Below are positions 52,905 to 61,695 of a DNA stretch of 64,000 nt, piece by piece (position 1 is the first letter of the stretch; every line of letters begins with the position of its first letter). Origin of the DNA: Streptomyces sp. 11x1 (GTDB lineage Bacteria; Actinomycetota; Actinomycetes; Streptomycetales; Streptomycetaceae); NCBI RefSeq assembly GCF_032598905.1, contig NZ_CP122458.1, forward strand, positions 4,296,001 through 4,360,000. Direction: 5' to 3'. The notes beneath the pieces are model-generated. The model searched no databases and was not told where the DNA came from. It saw nothing but the letters and a program-made list of their open reading frames with translations. The translations under genes were made by a program, and so were the position numbers.

Positions 52905-54146
52905 GTGATCGCGAACGTATCGGCGCACCGGCGGGCGAACGCCTTCGCCCAGGCCCTGGAGGAGCTGTCCGACCAGGGCACGGCGGCCGAGCAGCCCGAG
53001 GGATCGGCACCGGCCCCGGCAGCGGAACAGACCGAGCGGGGCCGCATGGTGGCCCTCACCACCGGTCTGGACGAGCTGCCCAAGCCAGTGCTCGACCCCG
53101 AGGTCAAGGTCGTCCATCGCGCCCAGTTGGTGGCCGCGATGGAGGCCATGCTGCGGGACGGCACACTGCCGGGGCGCGAGGCGTCGGACCCTTCGGTGCC
53201 CGAGCAGCGATCGGGCCGGGCGCGAGGCGCTCACCGGGCGAACCCGCTGGGCAAGTTGCGACCACGGTCCCGCCTGACGAAGGGGCTCGCCGCTGGCGGG
53301 CTCAGCGTCGGTGTGGCCGCGAGCGCCTTCGGCGGTGTGGCCGCCGCCAGCTCGGACGCCCTACCCGGTGACTCGCTCTACGGCCTCAAGCGCGGCATCG
53401 AGGACGTGAAACTGACCCTGACCGACGACAACGACGACCGGGGCCGGCTCTATCTGGACCAGGCGTCCACCCGGCTCAGCGAGGCCCGCCGCCTCATGGA
53501 GCGCGACCGGAGCGGACACCTCGACCACGAGTCGCTCGGCGAGATCCGGCGCGCGCTCACCGGGATGCGGCACGACGCCGCCGAGGGCCACCGACTGCTC
53601 CACGAGGCCTTCGAGCGAGATCCGGACTCCCTGGGCCCGATCCAGGCCCTGTCGGCTTTCTCCCGGTCCCACCGCGAGGCCTGGGGCGCGCTCCGCGACC
53701 GGCTGCCCGTGCAGCTCGGGGACGTGAGTCAGCAGGTCTCGTCGGTCTTCGACGCCATAGACGACGAGGTCGCCCCGCACTCGTCGCTCCTGCCGCAGCC
53801 CCCCACCCAGGGCGGCGACGGCAAGCAGCGGTCCACGGGCTCCGGTTCCCCCGGCACCACCGACCCGGGCGGCCGCCCGGCCCCCAGCTCCACCGGCGGC
53901 TCCGCCGTGGGCGGCCAGGACACCGGCGGCAAACCCAAGCCGTCCACCTCGAACTCGGACAGCGGCGGCGAAGGCCTTGTCGGCGGCACCACCGGAGGCC
54001 TGCTGGACCCGCCGCAGGACGACACCACCAGCACCTCCCCGTCCACCGGCAAGTCCACCCCGCCAGAAGACCCCGACGTCACCCTCCCGCCCCTCCTGCC
54101 GGGCCTCCTGCCCGGCCTGGGCATCGACGGCGACAACGGCGAATAG
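52905..54146 (+). CDS. rsbN: Anti-sigma factor RsbN (DUF5667)
   Basis: 413 residues. The N-terminal cytoplasmic part (1-118) binds and inhibits BldN; FAQALEELSDQG and VVHRAQLVAAMEAML are its helices. One membrane helix (about 126-149) leads to an outer DUF5667 domain with LPGDSLYGLKRGIEDV, and a long Ser/Gly/Pro/Thr-rich tail (about 305-400). GTG 52905 has AGGAGG at 8-base spacing; the GTG at 52896 overlaps that ribosome site and is excluded. It lies 284 bases from bldN with its own promoter, and is closed by a strong terminator. Confidence 0.93.
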   Translation: MIANVSAHRRANAFAQALEELSDQGTAAEQPEGSAPAPAAEQTERGRMVALTTGLDELPKPVLDPEVKVVHRAQLVAAMEAMLRDGTLPGREASDPSVPEQRSGRARGAHRANPLGKLRPRSRLTKGLAAGGLSVGVAASAFGGVAAASSDALPGDSLYGLKRGIEDVKLTLTDDNDDRGRLYLDQASTRLSEARRLMERDRSGHLDHESLGEIRRALTGMRHDAAEGHRLLHEAFERDPDSLGPIQALSAFSRSHREAWGALRDRLPVQLGDVSQQVSSVFDAIDDEVAPHSSLLPQPPTQGGDGKQRSTGSGSPGTTDPGGRPAPSSTGGSAVGGQDTGGKPKPSTSNSDSGGEGLVGGTTGGLLDPPQDDTTSTSPSTGKSTPPEDPDVTLPPLLPGLLPGLGIDGDNGE

Positions 54147-54149
54147 CCC

Positions 54150-54200
54150 CGTACGACGGTGGGGCGCCCTTCTTCGTGAAGGGCGCCCCACCGTCGTACG
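54150..54200. terminator. Strong bidirectional terminator after rsbN
   Basis: 54150-54172 and 54178-54200 are perfect 23-base inverted repeats with the loop TTCGT, 4 bases past the rsbN stop, between convergent genes. Confidence 0.9.
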
Positions 54201-54227
54201 TCTCTGTCCTCTGTCCTGCAAGGACCT

Positions 54228-54321
54228 AGAAGAACACCGACCGCCGCTGCACCAGCAACTTGTACAGCGTGTGCTGGATCTGCTCCCTCACCTGGTCGGT
54301 CAGGTTGAACATCAGCATCGG
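54228..54321. repeat. Duplicated 3' end of the acyltransferase gene
   Basis: These 94 bases are identical to 54428-54521, exactly 200 bases away. The segment encodes the last 31 residues of the acyltransferase (LTDQVREQIQHTLYK, QRRSVFF). The copy at 54428-54521 is in the gene; this outer copy has a TAG (54226-54228) instead of TGA and no coding frame leading into it. The 106-base spacer (54322-54427) has no gene. Confidence 0.9.
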
Positions 54322-54425
54322 AGCCCAGCTACATCGCCGCCCTCGCGACGCTTCGCGGGCTTCGGACCGCTGCGCCGGACTCCGTCCGACGGCGACAGGC
54401 ACCCCGAATCCGCACACCTGACCCC

Positions 54426-55505
54426 TCAGAAGAACACCGACCGCCGCTGCACCAGCAACTTGTACAGCGTGTGCTGGATCTGCTCCCTCACCTGGTCGGT
54501 CAGGTTGAACATCAGCATCGGGTCCTCGGCGGCCTCCGGCGGATAGCCGTCCGTGGGAATCGGCTCGCCGAACTGGATGGTCCACTTCGTCGGCAGCGGT
54601 ACGGCGCCCAGCGGGCCGAGCCACGGGAAGGTCGGCGTGATCGGGAAGTAGGGGAAACCCAGCAGCCGCGCGAGCGTCTTGGAGTTGCCGATCATCGGGT
54701 AGATCTCCTCCGCGCCCACGATCGAGCACGGAATGATCGGCGTACCGGCACGCAGGGCCGTGGAGACGAAGCCGCCCCGGCCGAACCTCTGCAGCTTGTA
54801 GCGGTCCCCGAAGGGCTTGCCGAGGCCCTTGAAGCCCTCCGGCATGACCCCGACCAGCTCGCCCTGCTGCAGCAGCTGTGAGGCGTCCTCCGCGCACGCG
54901 AGGGTGTGCCCGAGCTTGCGGGCCAGTTCGTTGACCACCGGCAGCATGAAGACCAGGTCCGCCGCGAGCAGCCGCAGATGCCGGCCCGTGGGGTGGTTGT
55001 CGTGCACGGCGACCTGCATCATCAGGCCGTCCATCGGCAGCGTCCCCGAGTGGTTGGCGACGATCAGGGCACCGCCGTCCGTCGGGATGTTCTCGATGCC
55101 CTTCACCTCGACCCGGAAGTACTTCTCGTACACCGGCCGCAGCAACGACATCAGCACCTGGTCGGTGAGCTCGGCGTCGTAGCCGAAGTCGTCGACCTCG
55201 TAGTCGCCCGTGAGGCGCTTGCGCAGGAACGCGAGTCCCCCGGCGATCCGTCGCTCCAGCCCGCCCGCGTCGTGTGCCTCGGCGGCCTCCTGGGGCGGCT
55301 CCGGCTTCTCCCGTGTCACAGGTACATCATCCGTGCCGGTCGGCCGCGCGGGGAGGGCCTGGACCTCGCCGGATTCACGGACGTCCCGGACGACCGCGCT
55401 CTCACCCTTGCGCCGGCTCCCCGTGGTCCGGCGGCGCGGCGGGCGCTGCACGGCACCCCCGCGCGTCCGGTCGTCGTCGAACGGAATGACCTTGGCATCC
55501 GCCAT
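54426..55505 (-). CDS. PlsC-like lysophospholipid acyltransferase family protein
   Basis: 359 residues. A charged N-terminal 80-residue extension precedes the PlsC fold. The catalytic His is in VANHSGTLPMDGL (His152), but the acid follows at His+7 (Asp159), giving H-X6-D in place of the usual H-X4-D. VMPEGFKGLGK is the phosphate-binding EG motif. It probably transfers a fatty acyl group to a glycerolipid or other alcohol at the membrane. ATG 55505 follows TGAGGAG. It is the second gene after the epimerase (15-base gap) and likely cotranscribed. Its last 31 codons are duplicated outside the gene. Confidence 0.88.
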   Translation of the reverse strand: MADAKVIPFDDDRTRGGAVQRPPRRRTTGSRRKGESAVVRDVRESGEVQALPARPTGTDDVPVTREKPEPPQEAAEAHDAGGLERRIAGGLAFLRKRLTGDYEVDDFGYDAELTDQVLMSLLRPVYEKYFRVEVKGIENIPTDGGALIVANHSGTLPMDGLMMQVAVHDNHPTGRHLRLLAADLVFMLPVVNELARKLGHTLACAEDASQLLQQGELVGVMPEGFKGLGKPFGDRYKLQRFGRGGFVSTALRAGTPIIPCSIVGAEEIYPMIGNSKTLARLLGFPYFPITPTFPWLGPLGAVPLPTKWTIQFGEPIPTDGYPPEAAEDPMLMFNLTDQVREQIQHTLYKLLVQRRSVFF

Positions 55506-55519
55506 CGTTGATGCGCTCC

Positions 55520-56587
55520 TCAGTTGGCGCTCTGCGTCGGGGGTTGACCGCCACCCACGGTGGGCACCGACAGGGCGGCGATCCGGTCGATGGCCCCAGC
55601 GAGGGCCTCGGGGGGCAGGAGGCCGGGCCCCCTGCTCCGCGCGAAGTCGGCGAACGTCTCCGCGGTGGTGTGCCTGGCCCGGTAGCCGAGCGTCTCGCGC
55701 ATCTGGTTGGTCGACACGACCCGCCCGTGCGTCAGCAGCCGCAGCTGCTCCGGCGAGAAGTCGGTGACACCCAGCGTCCGGACCATGGAGCCGACCCAGC
55801 TGACCGCCGGCATCAGCAGCGGCACCGTCGGCCGGCCGAGCCGCCGCGCGCACTGCGAGAGCAGCAGCACACCGTCGCCCGCGATGTTGAACGTCCCGCT
55901 GTTGAGCGTGCCCCGCGCCGGTTCGTGCGAGGCGATCCGCAGCACCTCGATCACGTCGTCCTCGTGCACGAACTGCAGCCGGGGGTCGTACCCCAGCACG
56001 GTCGGCAGCACCGGCATCGAGAAGTACGAGGCGAGCGGCGAGTCGGCGCTCGGCCCGAGGATGTTCGCGAACCGCAGCACGCACACGGCCACGTCGGGCC
56101 GCCGCCGGGCGAATCCGCGGACGTACCCCTCGACCTCGACGGTGTCCTTGGCGAAGCCACCGCTGGGCAGCGACTTGGGCGGGGTGGTCTCGGTGAACAC
56201 GGCCGGATCGCGGGGCGCGGAACCGTACACGTTCGTGCTGGACTTCACGACCAGCCGCTTGATCAACGGGGACTTCTGACAGGCACCGAGCAACTGCATG
56301 GTGCCGATGACGTTGGTCTCCTTGAGCGTGGCGCGGCCGCCGCTGCCCAGAGGGGTGCCCGTGACGTCCATGTGCACCACGGTGTCCACGTTGTGCTCGG
56401 CCAGCAGACGGGCTATGGCGGGCTGCCGGATGTCGGCCTGGACGAAGTCCGCGCCGCCCAGATGGTGTCCCGGCGGCACCGCGTCCACCGCGATGACCCG
56501 GTCCACCTGCGGGTCGCGCTGGATCCGCCGGACGAACCGGCCTCCCAGCTGACGGGCCACACCGGTGACGAGCACGACCTTCCCCAA
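55520..56587 (-). CDS. NAD-dependent epimerase/dehydratase family protein
   Basis: 355 residues, extended SDR fold. KVVLVTGVARQLGGRFVRR gives a TGxxxxLG cofactor motif at the very N-terminus. VHMDVTGTP and KSSTNVYGSAP follow. The usual YxxxK is poorly conserved, so the catalytic type is uncertain. The start is TTG 56587 with GGAAGG 8 bases upstream; a long open frame upstream reaches low-complexity DNA without similarity. Together with the acyltransferase it forms a two-gene unit, suggesting a shared lipid or glycolipid role. Confidence 0.88.
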   Translation of the reverse strand: MGKVVLVTGVARQLGGRFVRRIQRDPQVDRVIAVDAVPPGHHLGGADFVQADIRQPAIARLLAEHNVDTVVHMDVTGTPLGSGGRATLKETNVIGTMQLLGACQKSPLIKRLVVKSSTNVYGSAPRDPAVFTETTPPKSLPSGGFAKDTVEVEGYVRGFARRRPDVAVCVLRFANILGPSADSPLASYFSMPVLPTVLGYDPRLQFVHEDDVIEVLRIASHEPARGTLNSGTFNIAGDGVLLLSQCARRLGRPTVPLLMPAVSWVGSMVRTLGVTDFSPEQLRLLTHGRVVSTNQMRETLGYRARHTTAETFADFARSRGPGLLPPEALAGAIDRIAALSVPTVGGGQPPTQSAN

Positions 56588-56896
56588 GATCAGCGCCTTC
56601 CTTCCAGCCGTCGCCTCACACAGGCGTAGTTCTGCTCGTACTCTGCCGCGTTCCCCGTACTCTCCCGCGTTCCCCGTGTGCGGCCACGTTAGCGGGTTGA
56701 TGTTGCCCTGTGGTGACCGCGACCCCGTCAATGACCGGCAAAAACAATGACCGGTGAAACACCGCGACCCCCCACCGGTTCCGGTGGGGGGTCGCGGCAA
56801 CGCGTTCTTCAACAGCGCTCGCGCAAGAAAGCAAGGCGTACGGCCCCCATACGCGAGGGGGACCGGCCAGGACCCCGATCGCGGGGCCGGACCGCC
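56588..56896. other. Intergenic region between bS22 and epimerase
   Basis: 309 bases. It contains the hairpin at 56762-56797 and a direct repeat CAATGACCGG (about 56729 and 56745). No gene seen. Confidence 0.5.
56762..56797 (-). terminator. Terminator after bS22 gene
   Basis: 56762-56778 and 56781-56797 are perfect 17-base inverted repeats around TT. It lies 100 bases past the bS22 stop on the minus strand, ahead of the epimerase gene. Confidence 0.8.
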
Positions 56897-56995
56897 TTAC
56901 TTCTTGTTGCGACGCTGAACGCGGGTGCGCTTGAGCAGCTTGCGGTGCTTCTTCTTAGCCATCCGCTTGCGCCGCTTCTTGATAACAGAGCCCAC
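56897..56995 (-). CDS. Small ribosomal subunit protein bS22 (AURKAIP1/COX24 domain)
   Basis: 32 residues, extremely basic: [18 protein letters not shown], then [13 protein letters not shown]. It matches the mycobacterial 30S protein bS22, found near the decoding centre, differing by only a few residues. Too short for ordinary gene finders. It begins at GTG 56995 behind GCGAGGG and ends TAA 56897. Located between the epimerase and the BldC-like gene, as in other Streptomyces. Confidence 0.93.
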   Translation of the reverse strand: MGSVIKKRRKRMAKKKHRKLLKRTRVQRRNKK

Positions 56996-57163
56996 GACTA
57001 CCCTCGCTCACTTCTCATCACTCGGTGTTTGGGCGCCATGGGCCCATACGACCTACGAGGGGCCAGCCTACCCGTCCGAGCGCTGAGGTCGTAATCGAGG
57101 GGGAACCGGGGGTATCCCGGAGGTCCTGCGGGGCCTCCGGGAGCCCCTCGGCCCCGATGGCCG

Positions 57164-57376
57164 TCAGGCCGTCTCCACCCCCACATAGCTCTCGCGGAGG
57201 TATTCGTGCACCGCTTGCTCCGGCACCCGGAAGGACCTGCCCACCCGGATCGCCGGCAGATGACCGCTGTGCACCAAGCGGTACACGGTCATCTTCGACA
57301 CGCGCATCACCGCGGCGACTTCCGCCACGGTCAGGAACTGAACCTCGTTCAGAGGCCTCTCGCCAGCTGCAGCCAT
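57164..57376 (-). CDS. BldC-like small helix-turn-helix protein
   Basis: 70 residues with a MerR/excisionase-type HTH: FLTVAEVAAVMRVSKMTVYRLVHSGHLPAIRVGRSFRV split at the wing, ending HEYLRESYVGVETA. The same fold as BldC, a developmental regulator, though this gene is a different one judging from its place next to bS22 and the epimerase. Likely a DNA-binding regulator. ATG 57376 with AGGT upstream. The ORF extends upstream to 57457 without similarity. Confidence 0.88.
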   Translation of the reverse strand: MAAAGERPLNEVQFLTVAEVAAVMRVSKMTVYRLVHSGHLPAIRVGRSFRVPEQAVHEYLRESYVGVETA

Positions 57377-57505
57377 GACACACCTGAACCTTCCGCACTC
57401 GACGGCCACCGGCTTCCCCTTCCGGTGACTCTTCGTCGTTGCGTGCTCACTCCCCAATGTAGGGGCGGGTGATGCGAGTGGGGAAGAGGGGATGCCATCG
57501 GCGGC

Positions 57506-58366
57506 CTACTGTGACAGACACGCCCGATTGAGTACGTAGCGGGTCAGCGGTCGGTAGTAATCAGACCGCACACCGTCATCAAGCGGAACGGCGACGGACA
57601 CCCGCCCCTCCACCTCCCCCACGAAGAGCGCCGGATCGTCCGTATCGGCGAGCCCGATCGCCTCGAACCCCAGCTGACCTGCCCCGCAGACCCAACCGTG
57701 GTCTCCCACCACGAGTTCCGGGAGCGGCCCGCCGGCCTCCGCGGCGGCCGCCAGAACCGTCCGAACCGGCAGCGGTGAATGCGTGTGCACGCCGGTCGCA
57801 CAACCGGAGCGCAGGGCAGGCGCCTCACGGACGAGAGCGACACCCCGTACGTAGTCGAGGTTGTACGTGCGTAGACCGAACCGGGTCGTTATGTCGACAC
57901 GTCTACCCGTCGCAGGGGTGAGAACCTCACATCCCGCCGCCGACAAAGCGTCCGCCAACGCGCCGTAGAAACCGAGCAGCCGATGCGGGTGCCCGGTCCC
58001 GAGGAGCACCGGCCCACCACTGCGAGCGACCGCCCCGACCCGTTCCGCGAACCGGTCCAGCGCCTCGACCGTCAACTCCGGGTCGATCACATCCTGCCCG
58101 GATGTACACCCAGGATCGGCCGAAACCCCGCACCTCTCCGCCATCAAAGCGAGCACATCCCGCTGGCGCCAGGTCATCTCCGGATCGATCCCGATCAGAA
58201 ACCGAGGATCACGAGCCGCGAACAACCGATAACTCCGCAGACTCGCCTCCCGGGCGGTAGCCACCCTCCCCGCCAACCCGGACCGCACCAGGTGCTCCCG
58301 CAACGCCCCACCGCCGACCACCCTCAGATGCTGACGCACGACCCGCCCCACGACCCCGAAAACCAC
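57506..58366 (-). CDS. Conserved actinobacterial protein, phosphatase-annotated
   Basis: 286 residues, cytoplasmic. Notable segments are IGIDPEMTWRQRDVLALMAERCGV, GGPVLLGTGHPHRLLGFY, TRFGLRTYNLDYVRGVALV, VHTHSPLPVRTVLAAAAEAGGPLPELVVGDHGWVCGAGQ in pieces. Histidines in GTGHPH and VGDHGW could bind metal. Homologues in Streptomyces are labelled phosphatase, but I see no standard HAD, PHP or DSP signature. ATG 58366. Located between AcuC and the BldC-like gene on the same strand. Confidence 0.6.
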   Translation of the reverse strand: MVFGVVGRVVRQHLRVVGGGALREHLVRSGLAGRVATAREASLRSYRLFAARDPRFLIGIDPEMTWRQRDVLALMAERCGVSADPGCTSGQDVIDPELTVEALDRFAERVGAVARSGGPVLLGTGHPHRLLGFYGALADALSAAGCEVLTPATGRRVDITTRFGLRTYNLDYVRGVALVREAPALRSGCATGVHTHSPLPVRTVLAAAAEAGGPLPELVVGDHGWVCGAGQLGFEAIGLADTDDPALFVGEVEGRVSVAVPLDDGVRSDYYRPLTRYVLNRACLSQ

Positions 58367-58400
58367 AGCCTCACCACACAGTTGGCCTAACTCCCTTTTC

Positions 58401-58421
58401 GGGGCGCGGGGAACTGCGCGA
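58401..58421. repeat. Dispersed repeat, copy 2
   Basis: Identical over 21 bases to 34296-34316. It is followed by a small hairpin CGGGGC-GGA-GCCCCG at 58430-58444, which could terminate the acuC transcript. Confidence 0.75.
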
Positions 58422-58525
58422 ACGGGGTCCGGGGCGGAGCCCCGAATCTGTGCCGGGGGGCCGAAGGGGGCACGCAGCCCCCTGGAGGGATGGGACGGGT
58501 AGGGGCGGCGGGGGCGAGAAAGCCC

Positions 58526-59701
58526 CTACGGCAACAACCCCCGCAACGGAAACACGGCCTTCCGCGCAGCAAGCACCGCCTGATCCAACCGATCCGCGGG
58601 GTCGTACCCCGCATCCCACCCCGCCCACGCCACAGGCCACCGCCCATCAGTCATCCGCGCCGGCGCCAACTGCCGCGTACGAGCGAACACCTGCTGCCGC
58701 CACTCCTCGGGAATCACGGTCTCCGGCGCGATCTCCCGCCCCGCCGCGATCGCCACCAGATGCGTCCACGACCGCGGCACCACGTCCACCACCGCGTACC
58801 CGCCCCCGCCGAGCGCGACCCACCGCCCGTCGGCGTACTCGTGCGCCAGCTCGTGCAACGCGACCTGGACGGCCCGTTGCGCGTCCAGCGACACCGCCAG
58901 ATGCGCCAACGGATCCTCGAAGTGCGTATCGGCCCCGTGCTGGGTCACCAGCACCTGCGGCCGGAAGTCGGCGATCAGCTCGGGCACCACCGCGTGGAAC
59001 GCCCGCACCCACCCCGCGTCCCCGGTCCCCGCCGGCAGCGCCACGTTCACGGCCGACCCCTCCGCACTCGACGGGGCCCCCGTCTCCTCGGGCCACCCGG
59101 TCTGCGGGAACAGGGTCCGGGGATGCTCGTGCAACGAGATCGTCAGGACCCTCGGGTCCTCCCAGAACGCCGCCTGCACCCCGTCCCCGTGATGCACGTC
59201 GACGTCCACATAGGCGACCCGCTCGGCCCCCAGCTCCAGCAGCCGGGCGATGGCGATCGACGCGTCGTTGTAGATACAGAACCCCGAGGCACCCCCGGGC
59301 ATCGCGTGGTGCAGCCCGCCCGCGAAGTTCACGGCGTGCAGCGCGTCCCCGCGCCACACGGCCTCCGCCGCCCCCACCGACTGCCCCGCGATGAGCGCGG
59401 ACACCTCGTGCATCCCGGCGAAGGCCGGATCGTCGACGGTCCCCAGTCCGTACGCCCCGTCCGCGCCCCCGGGATCGGCGGACGCGGCCCGGACCGCCGC
59501 CACGTAGTCCTCGCGGTGCACGAGTCGCAGTGTCGACTCCCCGGCCGGCTTCGCCGAGACGACATCCATCTCCCGGTCGAGCCCGAAGGCAGTCACCAGG
59601 CTCCGGGTCAACGCCAGCCGGACCGGATCCATCGGATGGTCCGGACCGAAGTCATAGCCCGTTACTGCCTCGTCCCACATCAGCTGTGCGCGGCCGCTCA
59701 T
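58526..59701 (-). CDS. acuC: Acetoin utilisation protein AcuC (histone deacetylase family)
   Basis: 391 residues. Zn-dependent deacetylase that in other bacteria removes acetyl groups from acetyl-CoA synthetase. The HDAC active site is visible: GGLHHAMPGGASGFCIYND (tandem His), VDVDVHHGDGVQ (metal Asp/His) and HGADTHFEDPL. A Gly-rich GGGGYAVVDVVPRSW matches the C-terminal loop. ATG 59701 is used; it lies inside the 3' end of the MFS gene, overlapping by 50 bases in another frame. In-frame GTG 59710 is an alternative. Confidence 0.93.
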   Translation of the reverse strand: MSGRAQLMWDEAVTGYDFGPDHPMDPVRLALTRSLVTAFGLDREMDVVSAKPAGESTLRLVHREDYVAAVRAASADPGGADGAYGLGTVDDPAFAGMHEVSALIAGQSVGAAEAVWRGDALHAVNFAGGLHHAMPGGASGFCIYNDASIAIARLLELGAERVAYVDVDVHHGDGVQAAFWEDPRVLTISLHEHPRTLFPQTGWPEETGAPSSAEGSAVNVALPAGTGDAGWVRAFHAVVPELIADFRPQVLVTQHGADTHFEDPLAHLAVSLDAQRAVQVALHELAHEYADGRWVALGGGGYAVVDVVPRSWTHLVAIAAGREIAPETVIPEEWRQQVFARTRQLAPARMTDGRWPVAWAGWDAGYDPADRLDQAVLAARKAVFPLRGLLP

Positions 59702-60890
59702 GCCCGCCACCGTATCGGTCCGGTTCAGTTTCGAACGACCGGGCGTACACCAGGGTCACCAGCACCAACGTCATGGGGATGAGCATCGCCCCGCGATAGC
59801 TCCAGAGGTCTCCCACGGCCCCCACCAACGGAGAACCGATCAAGAACCCGACATAGTTGAAGATGTTCAGTCGCGCGACGGCCGCGTCCGAAGCACCGGG
59901 GAACAGCCGCCCCGCCGCCGCGAAGGTCTGCGGCACCAGCACACACAGCCCGAGCCCCAGCAGCGTGAACCCGAGCATGCCCACCCAGGCCCCCGGCGCC
60001 CCCGCCACCACGGCGAACCCGACCGCCGCCACCAGCGCCCCGGCCCGCACGACGGCCGCGGCCCCGAACCGCCGCACCCCGAAGTCCCCGATGGACCGCC
60101 CGAGCAGCGTGGTGACCATGTAGACGTTGTACGGCACCGTCGCGAGCTGCTCGCTGCTTCCCAGCACGTCCTGCAGATACTTGGCGCTCCAGTTGGAGAC
60201 GGTCGAGTCGCCGATGTACGCGAAGCACATCACCAGACAGAGCGGCAGCAGCATCCTGAACGCGACGGACCCGCCCGCGCCGCTCGCCCCGTCCGCCTCG
60301 GCCCGTGCGGCGTCCTCCTTGGCCGCCTCCGGCCCGGCGTCGACGTACCACCGGCTCCCGATCAGCGCCGTCGGCAACAGCACGGCCACCACGGGCAGAT
60401 AGGACACCAGCAGCGGCAGATCCCAGTGCGCCCCGACCCACGCCAGCGAGGCCCCGGCTATACCGCCCAGGCTGTACACCGCGTGGAAGCCGAGCATGAT
60501 GCTCCGCCCGTACGACCGCTGCAGGCTCACCCCGAGCATGTTCATCGACGCGTCAAGCGCTCCGACCGCCAGCCCGAAGGCTGCCATGGCCGCGCCGAGC
60601 ACGACCATCTGCTCGCCGGCCCCCACCCCGAGCAGGGCCAGGAGCACGACGGGCTGGGACCACCGGAGCACCAGGCTCGGCGGCACCTTCTTCACGAGGT
60701 GCTCGGTGCAGACGCTGCCGACGCCGGCGAGGATCGGCACGGCGGCGAGGAAGGCGGGCAACAGCGCGTCGGAGACCCCGTACCGGTCCTGAATGGCCGG
60801 AATCCGCGTCACGAGCAGCGCGAAGGCGACACCCTGAGCGAAGAAGCTGAACGCCAACGCGGCCCTACCGCGCCGCAGCACATCTGTCAT
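59652..60890 (-). CDS. MFS transporter (12 TM)
   Basis: 412 residues, 12 predicted helices. Starts ALAFSFFAQGVAFALLVTRIPAIQ, with a YGRSIMLGFHAVYSLGG segment and SLVLRW between helices. A charged central loop (EAAKEDAARAEADG) divides the two halves. The fold belongs to the FucP/YbjJ-like branch. Its substrate is unknown. ATG 60890. The C-terminal tail overlaps the start of acuC by 50 bases, indicating cotranscription. Confidence 0.9.
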   Translation of the reverse strand: MTDVLRRGRAALAFSFFAQGVAFALLVTRIPAIQDRYGVSDALLPAFLAAVPILAGVGSVCTEHLVKKVPPSLVLRWSQPVVLLALLGVGAGEQMVVLGAAMAAFGLAVGALDASMNMLGVSLQRSYGRSIMLGFHAVYSLGGIAGASLAWVGAHWDLPLLVSYLPVVAVLLPTALIGSRWYVDAGPEAAKEDAARAEADGASGAGGSVAFRMLLPLCLVMCFAYIGDSTVSNWSAKYLQDVLGSSEQLATVPYNVYMVTTLLGRSIGDFGVRRFGAAAVVRAGALVAAVGFAVVAGAPGAWVGMLGFTLLGLGLCVLVPQTFAAAGRLFPGASDAAVARLNIFNYVGFLIGSPLVGAVGDLWSYRGAMLIPMTLVLVTLVYARSFETEPDRYGGGHERPRTADVGRGSNGL

Positions 60891-60948
60891 GGCGGCACAG
60901 TAGGGGCCGGGGCCTACCCATGGGTAGAGGAAGTTGAATACTGCTCAA

Positions 60949-61611
60949 CTAAGCGTGCGGACGGTTTCGAAGGAGCAGGTCCAGCAGCTGCCCCATGTCC
61001 GAGAAGTGCCCCTTGGCTCCCACGAGCTTGTCGGCGGGCGTCATCCCCGTGAACCCGTACACATCCATCCCGGCCGCCGCACCGGCCTGCACTCCGGCAG
61101 GACTGTCCTCGACCACCACACACCTCTCCGGAGCCACTCCCATCCGCGCGGCCGCGTGCAGGAACAGATCGGGCTCCGGTTTCCCCCGCCCCACGTCCTG
61201 AGCGCTGAAGACGAGCCCGGTACCGAACCACCGGTCCAGCCCGGTCGTCCGATGCCCCACCCTGATCCGCTCATGGCTCCCGGACGAGGCCACGCAGTAC
61301 GGCACGTCGTCCGCGACGAGCTTCTCCAGCACTTCGACGACGCCCGGAACAGGCTTCAACTCCCGCTCGAACGCGTCGAAGACCCGGCCGTGGAAGACAT
61401 CGTCGAAGTCCTCCGGCAACGGCCGGCCCGTCCGCTCCAGCACGAGCTCGTGCACCCGGTGCATCGCCGACCCCATGTAGTCCCGAATGGAGTCCTCGTA
61501 CGAGGTCGGGTACCCCAACTCGGTCAGGAAGGCCGCCAGCAGCCGATTGGAGATCGACTCACTGTCGACGAGAACACCGTCATTGTCGAAGATCACGAGG
61601 TCGTAGCGCAT
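60949..61611 (-). CDS. HAD hydrolase, beta-phosphoglucomutase-like
   Basis: 220 residues. Subfamily IA with an alpha-helical cap: FDNDGVLVDSESISNR (nucleophile Asp and acid Asp), VASSGSHERI (motif II), GKPEPDLFLHAAARMGV (motif III Lys) and VVEDSPAGVQAGAAAGM (motif IV). A phosphosugar phosphatase or mutase is likely. ATG 61611 is 12 bases before the rRNA terminator region on the same strand. It is separated from the MFS gene by 58 bases. Confidence 0.92.
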   Translation of the reverse strand: MRYDLVIFDNDGVLVDSESISNRLLAAFLTELGYPTSYEDSIRDYMGSAMHRVHELVLERTGRPLPEDFDDVFHGRVFDAFERELKPVPGVVEVLEKLVADDVPYCVASSGSHERIRVGHRTTGLDRWFGTGLVFSAQDVGRGKPEPDLFLHAAARMGVAPERCVVVEDSPAGVQAGAAAGMDVYGFTGMTPADKLVGAKGHFSDMGQLLDLLLRNRPHA

Positions 61612-61650
61612 GGCTCGACCCTAAGCGACCCCAAACGAGCCGTAAATGCA

Positions 61651-61684
61651 GAAAGCCCCCGCCGGTAACCCGGCAGGGGCTTTC
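61651..61684 (-). terminator. rRNA operon terminator
   Basis: GAAAGCCCC and GCCGG (from 61651) pair with CCGGC and GGGGCTTTC (to 61684); on the minus strand the stem is followed by TGCATTT. It lies 12 bases past the 5S rRNA 3' end. Confidence 0.85.
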
Positions 61685-61695
61685 TCAAAAATTGT

